From assembly GCF_900105475.1 (NCBI RefSeq), contig NZ_LT629777.1:1798001-1862000 (forward strand): a stretch of DNA of 64,000 nucleotides, written 5' to 3'. How positions within the stretch are numbered: the stretch's first letter is position 1; each line of letters begins with the position of its first letter. Of this stretch, positions 54,771 to 63,621 are shown one piece after another. The position numbers and the translations under genes are program-made. Origin of the DNA: Pseudomonas asplenii. GTDB lineage: Bacteria; Pseudomonadota; Gammaproteobacteria; Pseudomonadales; Pseudomonadaceae. A model generated the notes under the pieces. That model searched no databases, was not told the DNA's origin, and saw nothing but the letters and a program-made list of their open reading frames with translations.

Positions 54771-56569
54771 TGCTGCGCCTCATCGGTATCACTGGCAAAC
54801 AACCGCGCCAATTCCACCCGCGCTTCCTGCGCGGTCTGCATGACCTTCGACCGGTCACCACGTACCAGGTGCTGGGCTGTCAGGGTCTCTTCGTCATGGG
54901 CCATGAACTGCTGGATCCGACGCTCCGCCTGGGCCGAACCCAGGCCCAGGCCCTCCAGGGCACGACGGGTCATTTCCAGGCTTGAGTAATAGGTTTCGCG
55001 CACCGGCTCTGCGCCGGCATCGAGTAATTGATGCACATGCTGGCGGTTACGGGCGCGGGCCAGGACCTTGACCTGTGGATACAGGCGTTGCACCGCTTGT
55101 GCGGTCTTCACCGCCTGTTCCGGATCATCCAGCGCGACGATGAAGTACTCGGCTTCACCCACCTTGGCGGCGCTGAGGATCTCCGGGCGCATCGGGTCGC
55201 CGTAGAACACCGGAACATGCTCGAAGTTGCGCGTCATCTCGATGGTGTCGACCGAGGTGTCCAGGCCAATGAAGGGTATGCCCTGGGCATGCAGGATCCG
55301 CGCGACGACCTGGCCGACACGGCCCATGCCGGCGATGACTACGCGAGGGCCGTCGCTCTTGATCGTCTTGAGTTCTTCCGGTACGTCGCGAGTTGGCGGT
55401 GGTGGCGTCTTGATGAAGCGGGCGCAGGCCATCAGCAGCAGCGGGGTGGCGGCCATCGACAAGGTGATGGTCATGATCAGTGTGTCGTAGGTCCGGGTGT
55501 CGAACAGGCCGAGGTTCTGGCCGAGCTTGAACACCACGAACGCGAACTCGCCGCCCGCGGCCAGCACCACGCCCAGACGCAGGGCTGCGATGCGCGACAG
55601 CCCACCGGCCATGCGCCCGACGAACATCAGCAGGGGCAGCTTGATGGCGATCAGCAGCAGGGTCAGACCGATGATCAGGCCCGGATTTTCGAACAGCAGC
55701 GGCAGGTTTGCGCCCATGCCCACGCTCATGAAGAACAGGCCCAGCAGCAAGCCTTTGAACGGCTCGATCTGCGATTCCAGTTCGTGGCGGTATTCCGAAT
55801 CGGCCAGCAGCAGGCCAGCCAGGAACGCGCCGAGGGCCATCGACACCCCGGCCAGTTCCATCAGCCAGGCGGTGCCGATCACCACCAGCAGCGCGGTGGC
55901 GGTGGCGACTTCCGGCAGGCGGGTGCGTGCCACGGCGCGGAACAGCGGACGCAGCAGGTAGCGACCACCGACCACCACCACGGCGATGCTGCCGAGCACT
56001 TTAAGGCCGTGGACCAGGCCGCTTTCACCGGTTTCCTGTACGCCGGTGACGGCCAGCAATGGCACCAGGGCAATCAGTGGGATGGCGGCGATGTCCTGGA
56101 ACAGCAGGATGGCGAAGGCGAGTCGACCGTGGGGGCTGTTCAACTGGCGGCTTTCGGCCAGGCTCTGGAGGCCCAGTGCGGTTGACGACAGGGCCAGGCC
56201 CAGACCCAGTACGAGCGCTGCTTGCAGGCTCTGGCCGAAGGCGATCATGGCCACGGTGCCGATCACCAGTCCGGTCAGCAGCACTTGCGCCAGGCCGACG
56301 CCGAACACCGCCTTGCGCATCAGCCAGAGGCGTTTGGGCGACAGTTCCAGGCCGATGATGAACAGCAGGAACACCACACCCATCTCGGAGAAATGCGCGA
56401 CGTGTTCGGCGTTGCCCATCAGCTTCAGCACTTGCGGACCGATGAGCACGCCGGCCAGCAGGTAACCGAGCACGGCACCGAGTTGAAGGCGCTTGGCCAG
56501 GGGGACGATGATGACGGCGGCCATCAGGAAAATGACCGAGGCCTGCAGCAGACTGCCTTCGTGTGGCAT
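54767..56569 (-). CDS. KefB/KefC-type monovalent cation:proton antiporter
   Basis: 600 residues. CPA2 antiporter: about twelve membrane segments (GAVLGYLLAGVLIGPQ, FLLFIIGLELSPKRLW, SSTALGLQSLAE, FLAGLLLADSEYRHELESQIEPFKG) then a cytoplasmic RCK/TrkA-N domain with VVIAGMGRVGQVVARIL, binding NAD(H). KefB/C export K+ in exchange for H+, gated by glutathione adducts. No KefF/G-type partner gene is beside it. The stop overlaps the AraC stop. Confidence 0.95.
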   Translation of the reverse strand: MPHEGSLLQASVIFLMAAVIIVPLAKRLQLGAVLGYLLAGVLIGPQVLKLMGNAEHVAHFSEMGVVFLLFIIGLELSPKRLWLMRKAVFGVGLAQVLLTGLVIGTVAMIAFGQSLQAALVLGLGLALSSTALGLQSLAESRQLNSPHGRLAFAILLFQDIAAIPLIALVPLLAVTGVQETGESGLVHGLKVLGSIAVVVVGGRYLLRPLFRAVARTRLPEVATATALLVVIGTAWLMELAGVSMALGAFLAGLLLADSEYRHELESQIEPFKGLLLGLFFMSVGMGANLPLLFENPGLIIGLTLLLIAIKLPLLMFVGRMAGGLSRIAALRLGVVLAAGGEFAFVVFKLGQNLGLFDTRTYDTLIMTITLSMAATPLLLMACARFIKTPPPPTRDVPEELKTIKSDGPRVVIAGMGRVGQVVARILHAQGIPFIGLDTSVDTIEMTRNFEHVPVFYGDPMRPEILSAAKVGEAEYFIVALDDPEQAVKTAQAVQRLYPQVKVLARARNRQHVHQLLDAGAEPVRETYYSSLEMTRRALEGLGLGSAQAERRIQQFMAHDEETLTAQHLVRGDRSKVMQTAQEARVELARLFASDTDEAQH

Positions 56570-56598
56570 GGGAGCATTCCCTTTCTTCAGTAAGACGG

Positions 56599-56630
56599 TA
56601 AAAACCCGCCAGCAGTACAGCCTGGCGGGT
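56599..56630 (-). terminator. Rho-independent terminator of the isochorismatase-family gene
   Basis: ACCCGCCAG (56604-56612) / CTGGCGGGT (56622-56630), nine-base loop, with five T on the minus strand after the stem. Confidence 0.8.
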
Positions 56631-56645
56631 CAGTGTTCGGCGGGA

Positions 56646-57290
56646 TCAGCTCAAGGTACGTTGTGGGGCCTTGTGCACCATGGTGTAGGCATAGTCCACG
56701 CCCATGCCGTAGGCGCCGCTGTGCTCGCGCACCAGGTCCATCACCGCATTGTAAGTGTCCTTGTGTGCCCAGTCGCGTTGGTATTCGAGCAGCACTTGCT
56801 GCCAGGTGACCGGGATCGCGCCAGCCTGAATCATGCGCTGCACGGACATGTCATGGGCTTCCTGGGTGGTGCCGCCGGACGCGTCGGTGACGATGTACAC
56901 CTCGTAGCCTTCAGCCAGGGCTTCCAGGGCCGGGAAGGTCAGGCAGACCTCGGTCCACAGGGCGGCCATGATCAGTTTCTTGCGACCGGTGGCCTTCACC
57001 GCCTCCACCAGTTTCTTGTCTTCCCAGGAATTCATCGAGGTCCGCTCGATCGGCTTGGCGCCCGGATTTACGGCCAGCAGTTCCGGCCAGATGTAGCCGC
57101 TGAAGCTTTCGGTTTCGACCGAGGTATAGATCGTCGGTACGTTGAAGATTTTCGCCGCCTTGGCCAGGCCGACCGTGTTGTTCTTCAGGGTCTGGCGGTC
57201 GATCGACTGCACGCCGAAGGCCATTTGTGGCTGGTGGTCGATCAGGATCAGGGCGGAGTTGGTTGGGTTCAGCAGTTCGCGGTTGGACAT
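56646..57290 (-). CDS. Isochorismatase-family cysteine hydrolase (YcaC-like)
   Basis: 214 residues from ATG 57290 (AAGGAAC upstream). Isochorismatase fold: SALILIDHQPQMAFGVQS with the catalytic Asp, and IMAALWTEVCLTFPALEAL with the nucleophilic Cys, as in YcaC. The length and motifs match the YcaC branch, whose physiological substrate is unknown. Followed by a terminator; it stands alone. The in-frame extension from 57446 is not family-like. Confidence 0.93.
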   Translation of the reverse strand: MSNRELLNPTNSALILIDHQPQMAFGVQSIDRQTLKNNTVGLAKAAKIFNVPTIYTSVETESFSGYIWPELLAVNPGAKPIERTSMNSWEDKKLVEAVKATGRKKLIMAALWTEVCLTFPALEALAEGYEVYIVTDASGGTTQEAHDMSVQRMIQAGAIPVTWQQVLLEYQRDWAHKDTYNAVMDLVREHSGAYGMGVDYAYTMVHKAPQRTLS

Positions 57291-57594
57291 GATTGAGTTC
57301 CTTTTAAGTCGATAAAGTGAGTGAAGCGGATTCGGCACCGGCCTGGCGTTTTGCTCAGTGGCTGCGGTATGGGTGTAGTTTGAGGCTGAGTCTTGATAGA
57401 GACAATCTGGCAAAAATGAGAATGATTGATTCCAAAACAGGGACAATATTTTCGAAGCTTTCCTGAGGGCTGAAAAGGCTCCGAGCGGACGTTTGCGTGG
57501 GGCATGGCAGAGAAGGGAGGGGCGCTGGACGCGCGGTGAGCAAAGCGTGACAGGCCAGGACGGCCTGTCACGTCGATTGCTGCGGGATCGGGCG
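57291..57594. other. Intergenic region
   Basis: No gene seen. It contains the upstream region of the YcaC-like gene and the hairpin after the dehydrogenase operon. Confidence 0.5.
57546..57572 (-). terminator. Hairpin after the membrane dehydrogenase operon
   Basis: CGTGACAGGCC / GGCCTGTCACG, 11-bp stem and five-base loop, 22 bases after the last stop; no U tract. Confidence 0.6.
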
Positions 57595-59235
57595 TTACGC
57601 CTGGAAATCCTTGAGCAGTTGATCGGCGATACGCAGGCTCAGGGCGGCACCGGTCAGCGTCGGGTTCACGCAGGACGACGACGGCATCACGCTGGTACCG
57701 GCGATGAACAGATTAGCGTGGTCATGGGTGCGGCAGTCGCGGTCGACCACCGAGTTCTTCGGATCGTCACCCATGATCGTGGTGCCCATGATGTGCTGGC
57801 GGTTCTGGAAGCCCACGTCGGTGCTGAGAATGTCGGCGTCGAGCAGTTTGGCGAACTGCTTGAAGTCCTCCAGGGCCTTTTCCTTGCCGGCGTGCCAGTA
57901 GTCCGGAACGCTGTAGTAGATCTCCGGCACCGGCAGGCCGATGGCGTCGAACTTGGTCTTGCTCGGCGTGACGCGGTTTTCCGGCAGCGGCAGGGTTTCG
58001 AAGTCCACCGCCCAGTTCAGCGAGCGCGCCGACTGCAGGCGGATCTGCTCGTCGAGCTTCGAGCCGAGTACGCCCTTGGCGATCAGGCTGCTGGTGATCT
58101 GCGAGGTCGGCACGGTGTTGCGCACCTTGATCTTGTAGCTCGGGTAGTCCTTGCGGAACCCACCGTCGCGGCTGTTCAGGTACACCAGCAATTGGGTCGG
58201 GCCTTCGCCGGGCCACATGTCTTCCTGGGTCATCACGTTCATGCTGATGCCGGTGTGGTCCATGAGGTTGCGGCCGACCTGGTCGGAAGCGTTGGCGATG
58301 CCGTTCGGGTATTTGTCGGAGGTGGACATCAGCAACAGCTTCGGCGATTCGATGCCGTAGGCCGCCAGTACGAAGTAGCGCGCGGTCAGGCGGTGCTGGG
58401 TCTTGTCCGGGCGCATGTACCAGATCGCGGTGATCTTGCCGTCGTCGCCCGCTTCGATCTTGTACACCACCGAGTTGTCCAGCAGCTTGGCGCCATGGCG
58501 TTCGGCTTCGTCGATGTGCATCGAGCCGTCGTACTTGGCGGCAATCGGGCAGACCGGGTTGCAGTTGTTGTTGCCCGCGCACGGTGGGCGCTTGCCATAG
58601 GGGCGGGTGGCCCGGCCGTTGGGTTCGAGGATCGGGTTGTAGCCGCCCTTGCTCAGCATCGTCGACAGGCGCTTGAACATGTAGCTCGGCTTCAGGCCTT
58701 CCATCGGGTAGGGGATCGAACGCGGCGGGAAGGCTGCGCCGCCCTGGCCGCTTTCGTCCTGGCCGTCGACGCCGGACACGCCCAGTTCGGTTTCGGCGCG
58801 GGCGTAGAAGGGTTCCAGTTCGTCGTAGCTGATCGGCCAGTCACGCCCGCGCCCGTACAGGCTGTTGAGGCGGAAGTCGTTGGGCAGCATGCGCCACAGC
58901 GATGAACCGAAGTGCCAGGTGGTACCGCCGACCACCCGCAGGTAGGAAGTGTTGTATTTGACCGGGCCGATCTGCTGCAGGTAGTCGCCATAGGTGGACG
59001 GCGCGTGTGGCAGGCTCGGATACGGCGAGCCGGCGCCCTGCAGCTTGGCGTTGGCCAGCGACAGCTTGACCGGCGCATTGCGGAAGGTTTCGACGATGTC
59101 GCGACGGTTTACCCGTGGACCGGCCTCGAGGACGATCACGGATTTGTTGGCCTTGGCCATTTCGGCGGCGATCAGGCCGCCCATCACGCCGGAGCCGATG
59201 ATGACCACGTCGGCGTCGTAAGCAGCGCTGCTCAT
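57595..59235 (-). CDS. GMC flavoprotein subunit of membrane-bound sugar/polyol dehydrogenase
   Basis: 546 residues. GMC oxidoreductase: FAD motif VIIGSGVMGGLIAAEMAKAN, SSLWRMLPNDFRLNSLYG, PPCAGNNNCNPVCPIAAKY (Cys-rich, possible Fe-S site) and the C-terminal HIMGTTIMGDDPKNSVVDRDCR and NPTLTGAALSLRIAD with the catalytic His/Asn region. Closest to the large subunits of gluconate, fructose or sorbitol dehydrogenases, which feed electrons through a c-type cytochrome to ubiquinone. Lacks its own signal peptide and is presumably carried out with the Tat small subunit. Starts by ATGA overlap with that gene. Substrate is not deducible. Confidence 0.92.
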   Translation of the reverse strand: MSSAAYDADVVIIGSGVMGGLIAAEMAKANKSVIVLEAGPRVNRRDIVETFRNAPVKLSLANAKLQGAGSPYPSLPHAPSTYGDYLQQIGPVKYNTSYLRVVGGTTWHFGSSLWRMLPNDFRLNSLYGRGRDWPISYDELEPFYARAETELGVSGVDGQDESGQGGAAFPPRSIPYPMEGLKPSYMFKRLSTMLSKGGYNPILEPNGRATRPYGKRPPCAGNNNCNPVCPIAAKYDGSMHIDEAERHGAKLLDNSVVYKIEAGDDGKITAIWYMRPDKTQHRLTARYFVLAAYGIESPKLLLMSTSDKYPNGIANASDQVGRNLMDHTGISMNVMTQEDMWPGEGPTQLLVYLNSRDGGFRKDYPSYKIKVRNTVPTSQITSSLIAKGVLGSKLDEQIRLQSARSLNWAVDFETLPLPENRVTPSKTKFDAIGLPVPEIYYSVPDYWHAGKEKALEDFKQFAKLLDADILSTDVGFQNRQHIMGTTIMGDDPKNSVVDRDCRTHDHANLFIAGTSVMPSSSCVNPTLTGAALSLRIADQLLKDFQA

Positions 59236-59765
59236 AGTGTGAAGTCCTGTTTAGCGGTTGGCTTGTTGCCCCAGGAGTCGGGGCCGCCGCCGTAAGTCGG
59301 AATGGCGAGGATGCCGTGGGTCGGGCTGTACATCAGTGCTTCGGCGTAGCTGATCAACTCGGCATCGGCGAGTTCGCCGACGATGCCCAGGTACCAGGCC
59401 GAAATGATGCTGGTGGCGGTCGCTTTCAACGACGCATCCGCACCGGGTTGGGCCAGGTATTCGTCGACGTGCTTGAAACCCTGGCTGGCGATCAGTTGGC
59501 GCAGGGCATCGACGTTGCCGCTGAAGTTCGGCGCACGCTTGCTCAGGGCGCGGTAGTAACGCGCCGCCAGTATCGGGTTGACCGGGCGGCTGACGAGGAA
59601 CTGCGACAGGGTGATGAAGTCCTGGTCGTCGGCGGCCAGGACCGATTGCCATGGCGCGAGGCTGCCGACCATGGCGGCCAGGCCCAGGGTCACCGAGCCG
59701 CGCAACAGGCTGCGGCGGGACAGGGTGTGGGCGGGTATTTGCTTGTCAGTCATCGAAGTTTCCAT
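59232..59765 (-). CDS. Small (gamma) subunit of membrane-bound dehydrogenase, Tat-exported
   Basis: 177 residues. Twin-arginine signal SRRSLLRGSVTLGLAAMVG followed by a cleavage-like VLA-ADDQ. The rest matches gluconate 2-dehydrogenase subunit 3 proteins (TLSQFLVSRPVNPILAARYY). It likely chaperones export of the FAD subunit through Tat. GGAGG lies eight bases before ATG 59765; an inner ATG at 59753 has a weaker site. It sits between the cytochrome and flavoprotein genes. Confidence 0.92.
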   Translation of the reverse strand: METSMTDKQIPAHTLSRRSLLRGSVTLGLAAMVGSLAPWQSVLAADDQDFITLSQFLVSRPVNPILAARYYRALSKRAPNFSGNVDALRQLIASQGFKHVDEYLAQPGADASLKATATSIISAWYLGIVGELADAELISYAEALMYSPTHGILAIPTYGGGPDSWGNKPTAKQDFTL

Positions 59766-59768
59766 GGT

Positions 59769-61139
59769 TCAGGCCTCCAGGCGCCGGCGACGAGCCTTGA
59801 GCCTGAACAGCGCCAGGATGACCAGCAGGCCGAGAATGATCAGGCCCGGCACGCTGTACTGCGCCAGGGCGGCGAGCGGTGCCTTGGGACCGCCTTCGCG
59901 CACGCGCGCCACGTCGGCGGCGGTCACGGTGGTTTCAGGGTTGCCGTAGCGGGTCAGTACATAGTTGCTGACTTCGGCGATCTCCTGGTCGTTGAGACGA
60001 TCGGTGTACAGCGCCTCGGGGCCGAAGCCCGGCATGTCGATGGCGACACCGTCGACGGTGCGGTGTACGCCGTAGACGATGGTCGCGATCAGGTTGTCGG
60101 CACGGCTGGTGGTGGTGTTGTGGAACAGTGATGGGTACTCGCGGTTGCCCTGGCCGTTGGCCTGGTGGCAGTTGGCGCAGGTGCCGCTGAAAATGTGCCA
60201 GCCCGGGTTGTCCTGCGGGTTGCCGCCGCGCAGGGTCAGTTCGTCGCTGGAGGCCTGGCCGAAGGTGTGGCGCGCTTGGCGCTCACCGCTGGCGACCGGG
60301 GTGGTCTGCAGCAGGTAGGCGGCGATGGCCTTGAGGTCGTCCTCGCCCAGGTATTGCAGGCTGTGCTCGACGGCTTCGGCCATTGGACCGGCGGCCTGGG
60401 CCTTGCCTTCGACATGGCCGGTGCGCAGGTAGGCGACGAGCTCGTCGCTCGACCAGGCGCCGATGCCGCTGATCTTGTCCGAAGTGATGTTCGGCGCGTA
60501 CCAGGCGCCCAGCGAACCGCCGGCGAGCGCCTTGTCGTTGTTGGCGGCCATCAGCCCGTTACGTGGTGTGTGGCAGGTGTCGCAGTGGGCCAGCGCGTTG
60601 ACCAGGTAGTCGCCACGGTTGACCTGGGCCGACTTGGCCGGATCCGGGGCGAAGCGTTTGTCGCTGTGGAACAGGGCGTTCCAGCCGAGCATCGAGGCGC
60701 GGATGTTGAAGGGGAAGTCCAGTGTCGTCTTGGGACTTGGCGTATCCACCGGCGGCACTTCATGCATGAAGTATTTGTACAGCTCGGCGATGTCGCTGTC
60801 GGTCATCTTCGCGTAGGCGGTGTAGGGCATCGCCGGGTACAGGTGAGTGCCGTCCGGCGTGGTGCCGTCGCGTACGGCGCGGGCGAAGTCCGCCTCGCTG
60901 TAATTGCCGATTCCGGCTGTTCTGGACGGCGTGATGTTGGTCGAGTAGATGACGCCCATCGGCGAATTCAGCGGGTAGCCGCCGGCAAACGCCTTGCCGT
61001 CAGCGCGGGTGTGGCAGGCCACGCAGTCGGCGGCCACCGCCAGGCGTTTGCCCGGCGAAGCGTTGGCGTCGAGTGCCTCGGCCTGGGCGCCCAGGCTGAT
61101 GGTCATCAGGGCCAGCCAACCTGCCAGGGTCTTGCTCAT
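59769..61139 (-). CDS. Triheme cytochrome c subunit of membrane-bound dehydrogenase
   Basis: 456 residues from ATG 61139, with a signal peptide ending near AQA-EALD. Three c-type heme sites, CVACH, CDTCH and CANCH, as in gluconate/sorbitol dehydrogenase cytochromes, and a C-terminal membrane anchor SVPGLIILGLLVILALF. Passes electrons from the FAD subunit to the quinone pool. First gene of the three-gene operon, followed after three bases by the small subunit. This gene order (cytochrome first) differs from the gamma-alpha-cytochrome order that I recall for P. aeruginosa gluconate dehydrogenase. Confidence 0.93.
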   Translation of the reverse strand: MSKTLAGWLALMTISLGAQAEALDANASPGKRLAVAADCVACHTRADGKAFAGGYPLNSPMGVIYSTNITPSRTAGIGNYSEADFARAVRDGTTPDGTHLYPAMPYTAYAKMTDSDIAELYKYFMHEVPPVDTPSPKTTLDFPFNIRASMLGWNALFHSDKRFAPDPAKSAQVNRGDYLVNALAHCDTCHTPRNGLMAANNDKALAGGSLGAWYAPNITSDKISGIGAWSSDELVAYLRTGHVEGKAQAAGPMAEAVEHSLQYLGEDDLKAIAAYLLQTTPVASGERQARHTFGQASSDELTLRGGNPQDNPGWHIFSGTCANCHQANGQGNREYPSLFHNTTTSRADNLIATIVYGVHRTVDGVAIDMPGFGPEALYTDRLNDQEIAEVSNYVLTRYGNPETTVTAADVARVREGGPKAPLAALAQYSVPGLIILGLLVILALFRLKARRRRLEA

Positions 61140-61660
61140 GGATCTTGCCTTCTGCACGCCAGGCAATAGCCGACCCATCCTTTGCGGATGCATGTGTAAC
61201 TCCTCACGGTTTGACGTGCGTGGGTGACACCTCGACTCCTGTCACTTTCATGACTGAAATAGTGTCGTATGACGTCGTATGTTTGCGATTAATATTTCAC
61301 ATGCTGTAACATTTGGCTACGACTATGGCAAAAGGCCATTACGTATTTGTTTCATCGGATAGCTCTGTAACGCATGTTTCAGAGTTTTGTGGTCCGCCGG
61401 CGTCGTGCGCATGAGGGGTCGGCGAGAAAGGAATTGATCCGAGCAAGCTTGAGGGGAAAAGAGCGATTCGGCTTGTACGTTTGTGCTGTGGTACGACGTC
61501 ATTGGCCGAAAAACTCGCCATGTGCCCGTGGTGCCCGTGCTTTTGTCGGGCGCACGCAGCGATGGAATCCCTACACCGGCCCGCCACCTGGCCGTACGCG
61601 GGGGCAGGGAAACGCACACATGAAAAGGGCCACTCGACCCGTACCCACAAGGATCCACCG
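61140..61660. other. Gene-free divergent region between dehydrogenase operon and MCP gene
   Basis: About 520 bases. The AT-rich stretch 61255-61330 is the likely promoter zone for the dehydrogenase operon. I found no gene and no convincing flagellar promoter: GCCGAAAA at 61504 has no matching -35. Confidence 0.5.
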
Positions 61661-63301
61661 ATGAACTGGCTCAATGATGCAAAGCTTTCGACCAAACTGA
61701 TCACCTCCTTTTTCCTCTGCACCCTGATCACGCTCGCCGTGGGCATGTTGGGCATCAGTGGCGTCTCCGCGTTGTCGGCGCGCCTGCAGGCGGTGTTCAA
61801 CAACAACCTGGTGTCGGTCGCCAACACCTCGCAGACCAAGACCAAGGCGGTCGGTCAGACCCGTGACATGTATCGGTTGTATGTCGCCACCGCCGGCAAT
61901 GCCCCGCAGAGCCTCAAGGATGAGTTCCTGGCTTCGATGAAGGCCAACCAGTTGGCCAGCGAGCAGGCATTCGCTGCCTATCGCAAGGGCAAGCTGGCTG
62001 ATGACGAGCGTATCGCCGGCGACCAGATGGCGCGCGACTGGCCGGTCTACCAGGCGCTGGTACAGCGCTATGTGGCGTTGATGGCGGCGGGCGACCTGGA
62101 GAATGGCCGGGTCCTGTTGCTGGGCGATCTGCAACTGGCCTACCGCAAGGTGATGGATCAGTTGACCATCATGATCGACTCCAATGACCGCCAGATCCGC
62201 GAAGATGCCCAGGCGGCGACGCTCCAGGAGGCAAGCGCCAGGACGCTGCTGTACAGCGGTATTGTCATCGCTTTCATTGCGGCCCTGCTGTTGGGCTTCT
62301 TCATCAGTCGCCTGATCAGCCGGCCAATCTCTACGGCCGTGTTGTGCGCGCAGCGTATTGCCGAGGGCGATCTGACCCAGCGCATCACCAGTCATGGCCG
62401 CGACGAGGCCGGTCAGTTGCTCCAAGCCCTGAGTGGCATGCAGGATAGCCTCAAGGCCACCATCCAGCAGATCGCCAGCGCCGCCGACCAGTTGGCCTCC
62501 GCCGCCGAGGAGCTGACGGCGGTCACCGATGACGGCAGCCGGGCGCTGACCCGCCAGAACGACGAAATCCAGCAGGCCGCCACGGCGGTGACGCAAATGA
62601 CCTCGGCGGTCGAGGAAGTGGCGCGCAATGCCGTTTCGACCTCGTACGCTTCGCAATCGACCAGCACGCAGGCCAGCAGCGGACGCGATCAGGCCCGCAG
62701 TGCGGTGCAGGCGATCAACAACGCCACTCAGGAAATCACCTCGTCCACCGGCCTGGTCAAGGATCTGGCCGTGCAGGTACGCGATATCGGCCAGGTGCTG
62801 GATGTGATCCGTGGGATTGCCGAACAGACCAATCTGCTGGCGCTCAACGCGGCCATCGAGGCGGCCCGTGCGGGTGAGCAGGGGCGGGGTTTCGCGGTGG
62901 TCGCGGATGAGGTGCGGGCCCTGGCGGCGCGGACCCAGGCATCCACCGGCGAAATCGAGACCATGATCCATTCGATGCAGGATCGTGCCGACAGCGCGGT
63001 TGACGCGATGGGCAAGAGCCAGGCGCTGGTGACCGAGACGCAGGACCTGGCTCGGGCGGCGGGCGCGGCACTGGAGCAGATTGCCGACGGCATCTCGCAG
63101 ATCAATGACCGCAACCTGCTGATCGCCACGGCATCGGAGGAGCAGGCTCATGTGGCCCGCGAGGTGGATCGCAACCTGGTGAATATCCAGGATCTGTCGA
63201 CCCAGACGGCGGCTGGCGCCCACCAGACCAACGCGTCAAGCCAGGAACTGTCGAACCTGGCCCTGTCCTTCAACTCGCTGGTCAGCCGTTTCCGGCTCTG
63301 A
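61661..63301 (+). CDS. Methyl-accepting chemotaxis protein, 4HB-type sensor
   Basis: 546 residues from ATG 61661 (AAGGA eight bases upstream; an earlier in-frame start at 61481 is Cys-rich and not MCP-like). Membrane segment about 12-32; a periplasmic four-helix region ([21 protein letters not shown]); second membrane segment near 200-220; HAMP; signalling tip [20 protein letters not shown]. Fourth MCP in the window; it resembles the 4HB receptor at 49.9 kb in layout. Ligand unknown. Confidence 0.95.
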   Translation: MNWLNDAKLSTKLITSFFLCTLITLAVGMLGISGVSALSARLQAVFNNNLVSVANTSQTKTKAVGQTRDMYRLYVATAGNAPQSLKDEFLASMKANQLASEQAFAAYRKGKLADDERIAGDQMARDWPVYQALVQRYVALMAAGDLENGRVLLLGDLQLAYRKVMDQLTIMIDSNDRQIREDAQAATLQEASARTLLYSGIVIAFIAALLLGFFISRLISRPISTAVLCAQRIAEGDLTQRITSHGRDEAGQLLQALSGMQDSLKATIQQIASAADQLASAAEELTAVTDDGSRALTRQNDEIQQAATAVTQMTSAVEEVARNAVSTSYASQSTSTQASSGRDQARSAVQAINNATQEITSSTGLVKDLAVQVRDIGQVLDVIRGIAEQTNLLALNAAIEAARAGEQGRGFAVVADEVRALAARTQASTGEIETMIHSMQDRADSAVDAMGKSQALVTETQDLARAAGAALEQIADGISQINDRNLLIATASEEQAHVAREVDRNLVNIQDLSTQTAAGAHQTNASSQELSNLALSFNSLVSRFRL

Positions 63302-63311
63302 GTCCATCGCG

Positions 63312-63341
63312 CGGGTTCGATCCGGCCTCGGGTCGAACCCG
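63312..63341. terminator. Hairpin between convergent MCP and ubiK
   Basis: CGGGTTCGA / TCGAACCCG nine-bp stem with a twelve-base loop, lying between two convergent stops. Confidence 0.6.
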
Positions 63342-63360
63342 GCGGCTAATGCCGGGCGCC

Positions 63361-63621
63361 TTACTCCTGAGTCGGAGACAGCCGCGCTTCCAGTTCCGCG
63401 ACCTTCGCTTCCAGGCTTTCCAGGCGCGCACGCGTACGGGCCAGAACCACCATCTGGCTGTCGAACTCTTCCCGGCTGACCAGATCCAGCTTGCTGAAAC
63501 CGCTCTGCAGCAGGGCCTTGAACTGGCTTTCGATTTCGTTGCGCGGCAACGGGCTTTCGCCACTGAACAGGCGGGAGGCTTGGCCGCTCAGGGCGTCGAG
63601 GAAGGCTTTGGGCGCGAGCAT
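63361..63621 (-). CDS. ubiK: Ubiquinone biosynthesis accessory factor UbiK (YqiC/BMFP family)
   Basis: 86 residues from ATG 63621 (MLAPKAFLDALSGQASRLF). The BMFP pattern is clear: an N-terminal amphipathic helix, IESQFKALLQSGFSKLDLVSREEFDSQ, then a coiled coil MVVLARTRARLESLEAKVAELEARL. UbiK helps the Ubi complex under aerobic conditions. The Pseudomonas order places glnK and amtB next, beyond the window. In-frame sequence upstream to 63822 is not part of the family. Confidence 0.94.
   Translation of the reverse strand: MLAPKAFLDALSGQASRLFSGESPLPRNEIESQFKALLQSGFSKLDLVSREEFDSQMVVLARTRARLESLEAKVAELEARLSPTQE

Noticed and set aside
61504..61511. GCCGAAAA as a flagellar -10 for the last MCP
   Set aside because: No TCAA or TAAA lies 14-16 bases upstream.
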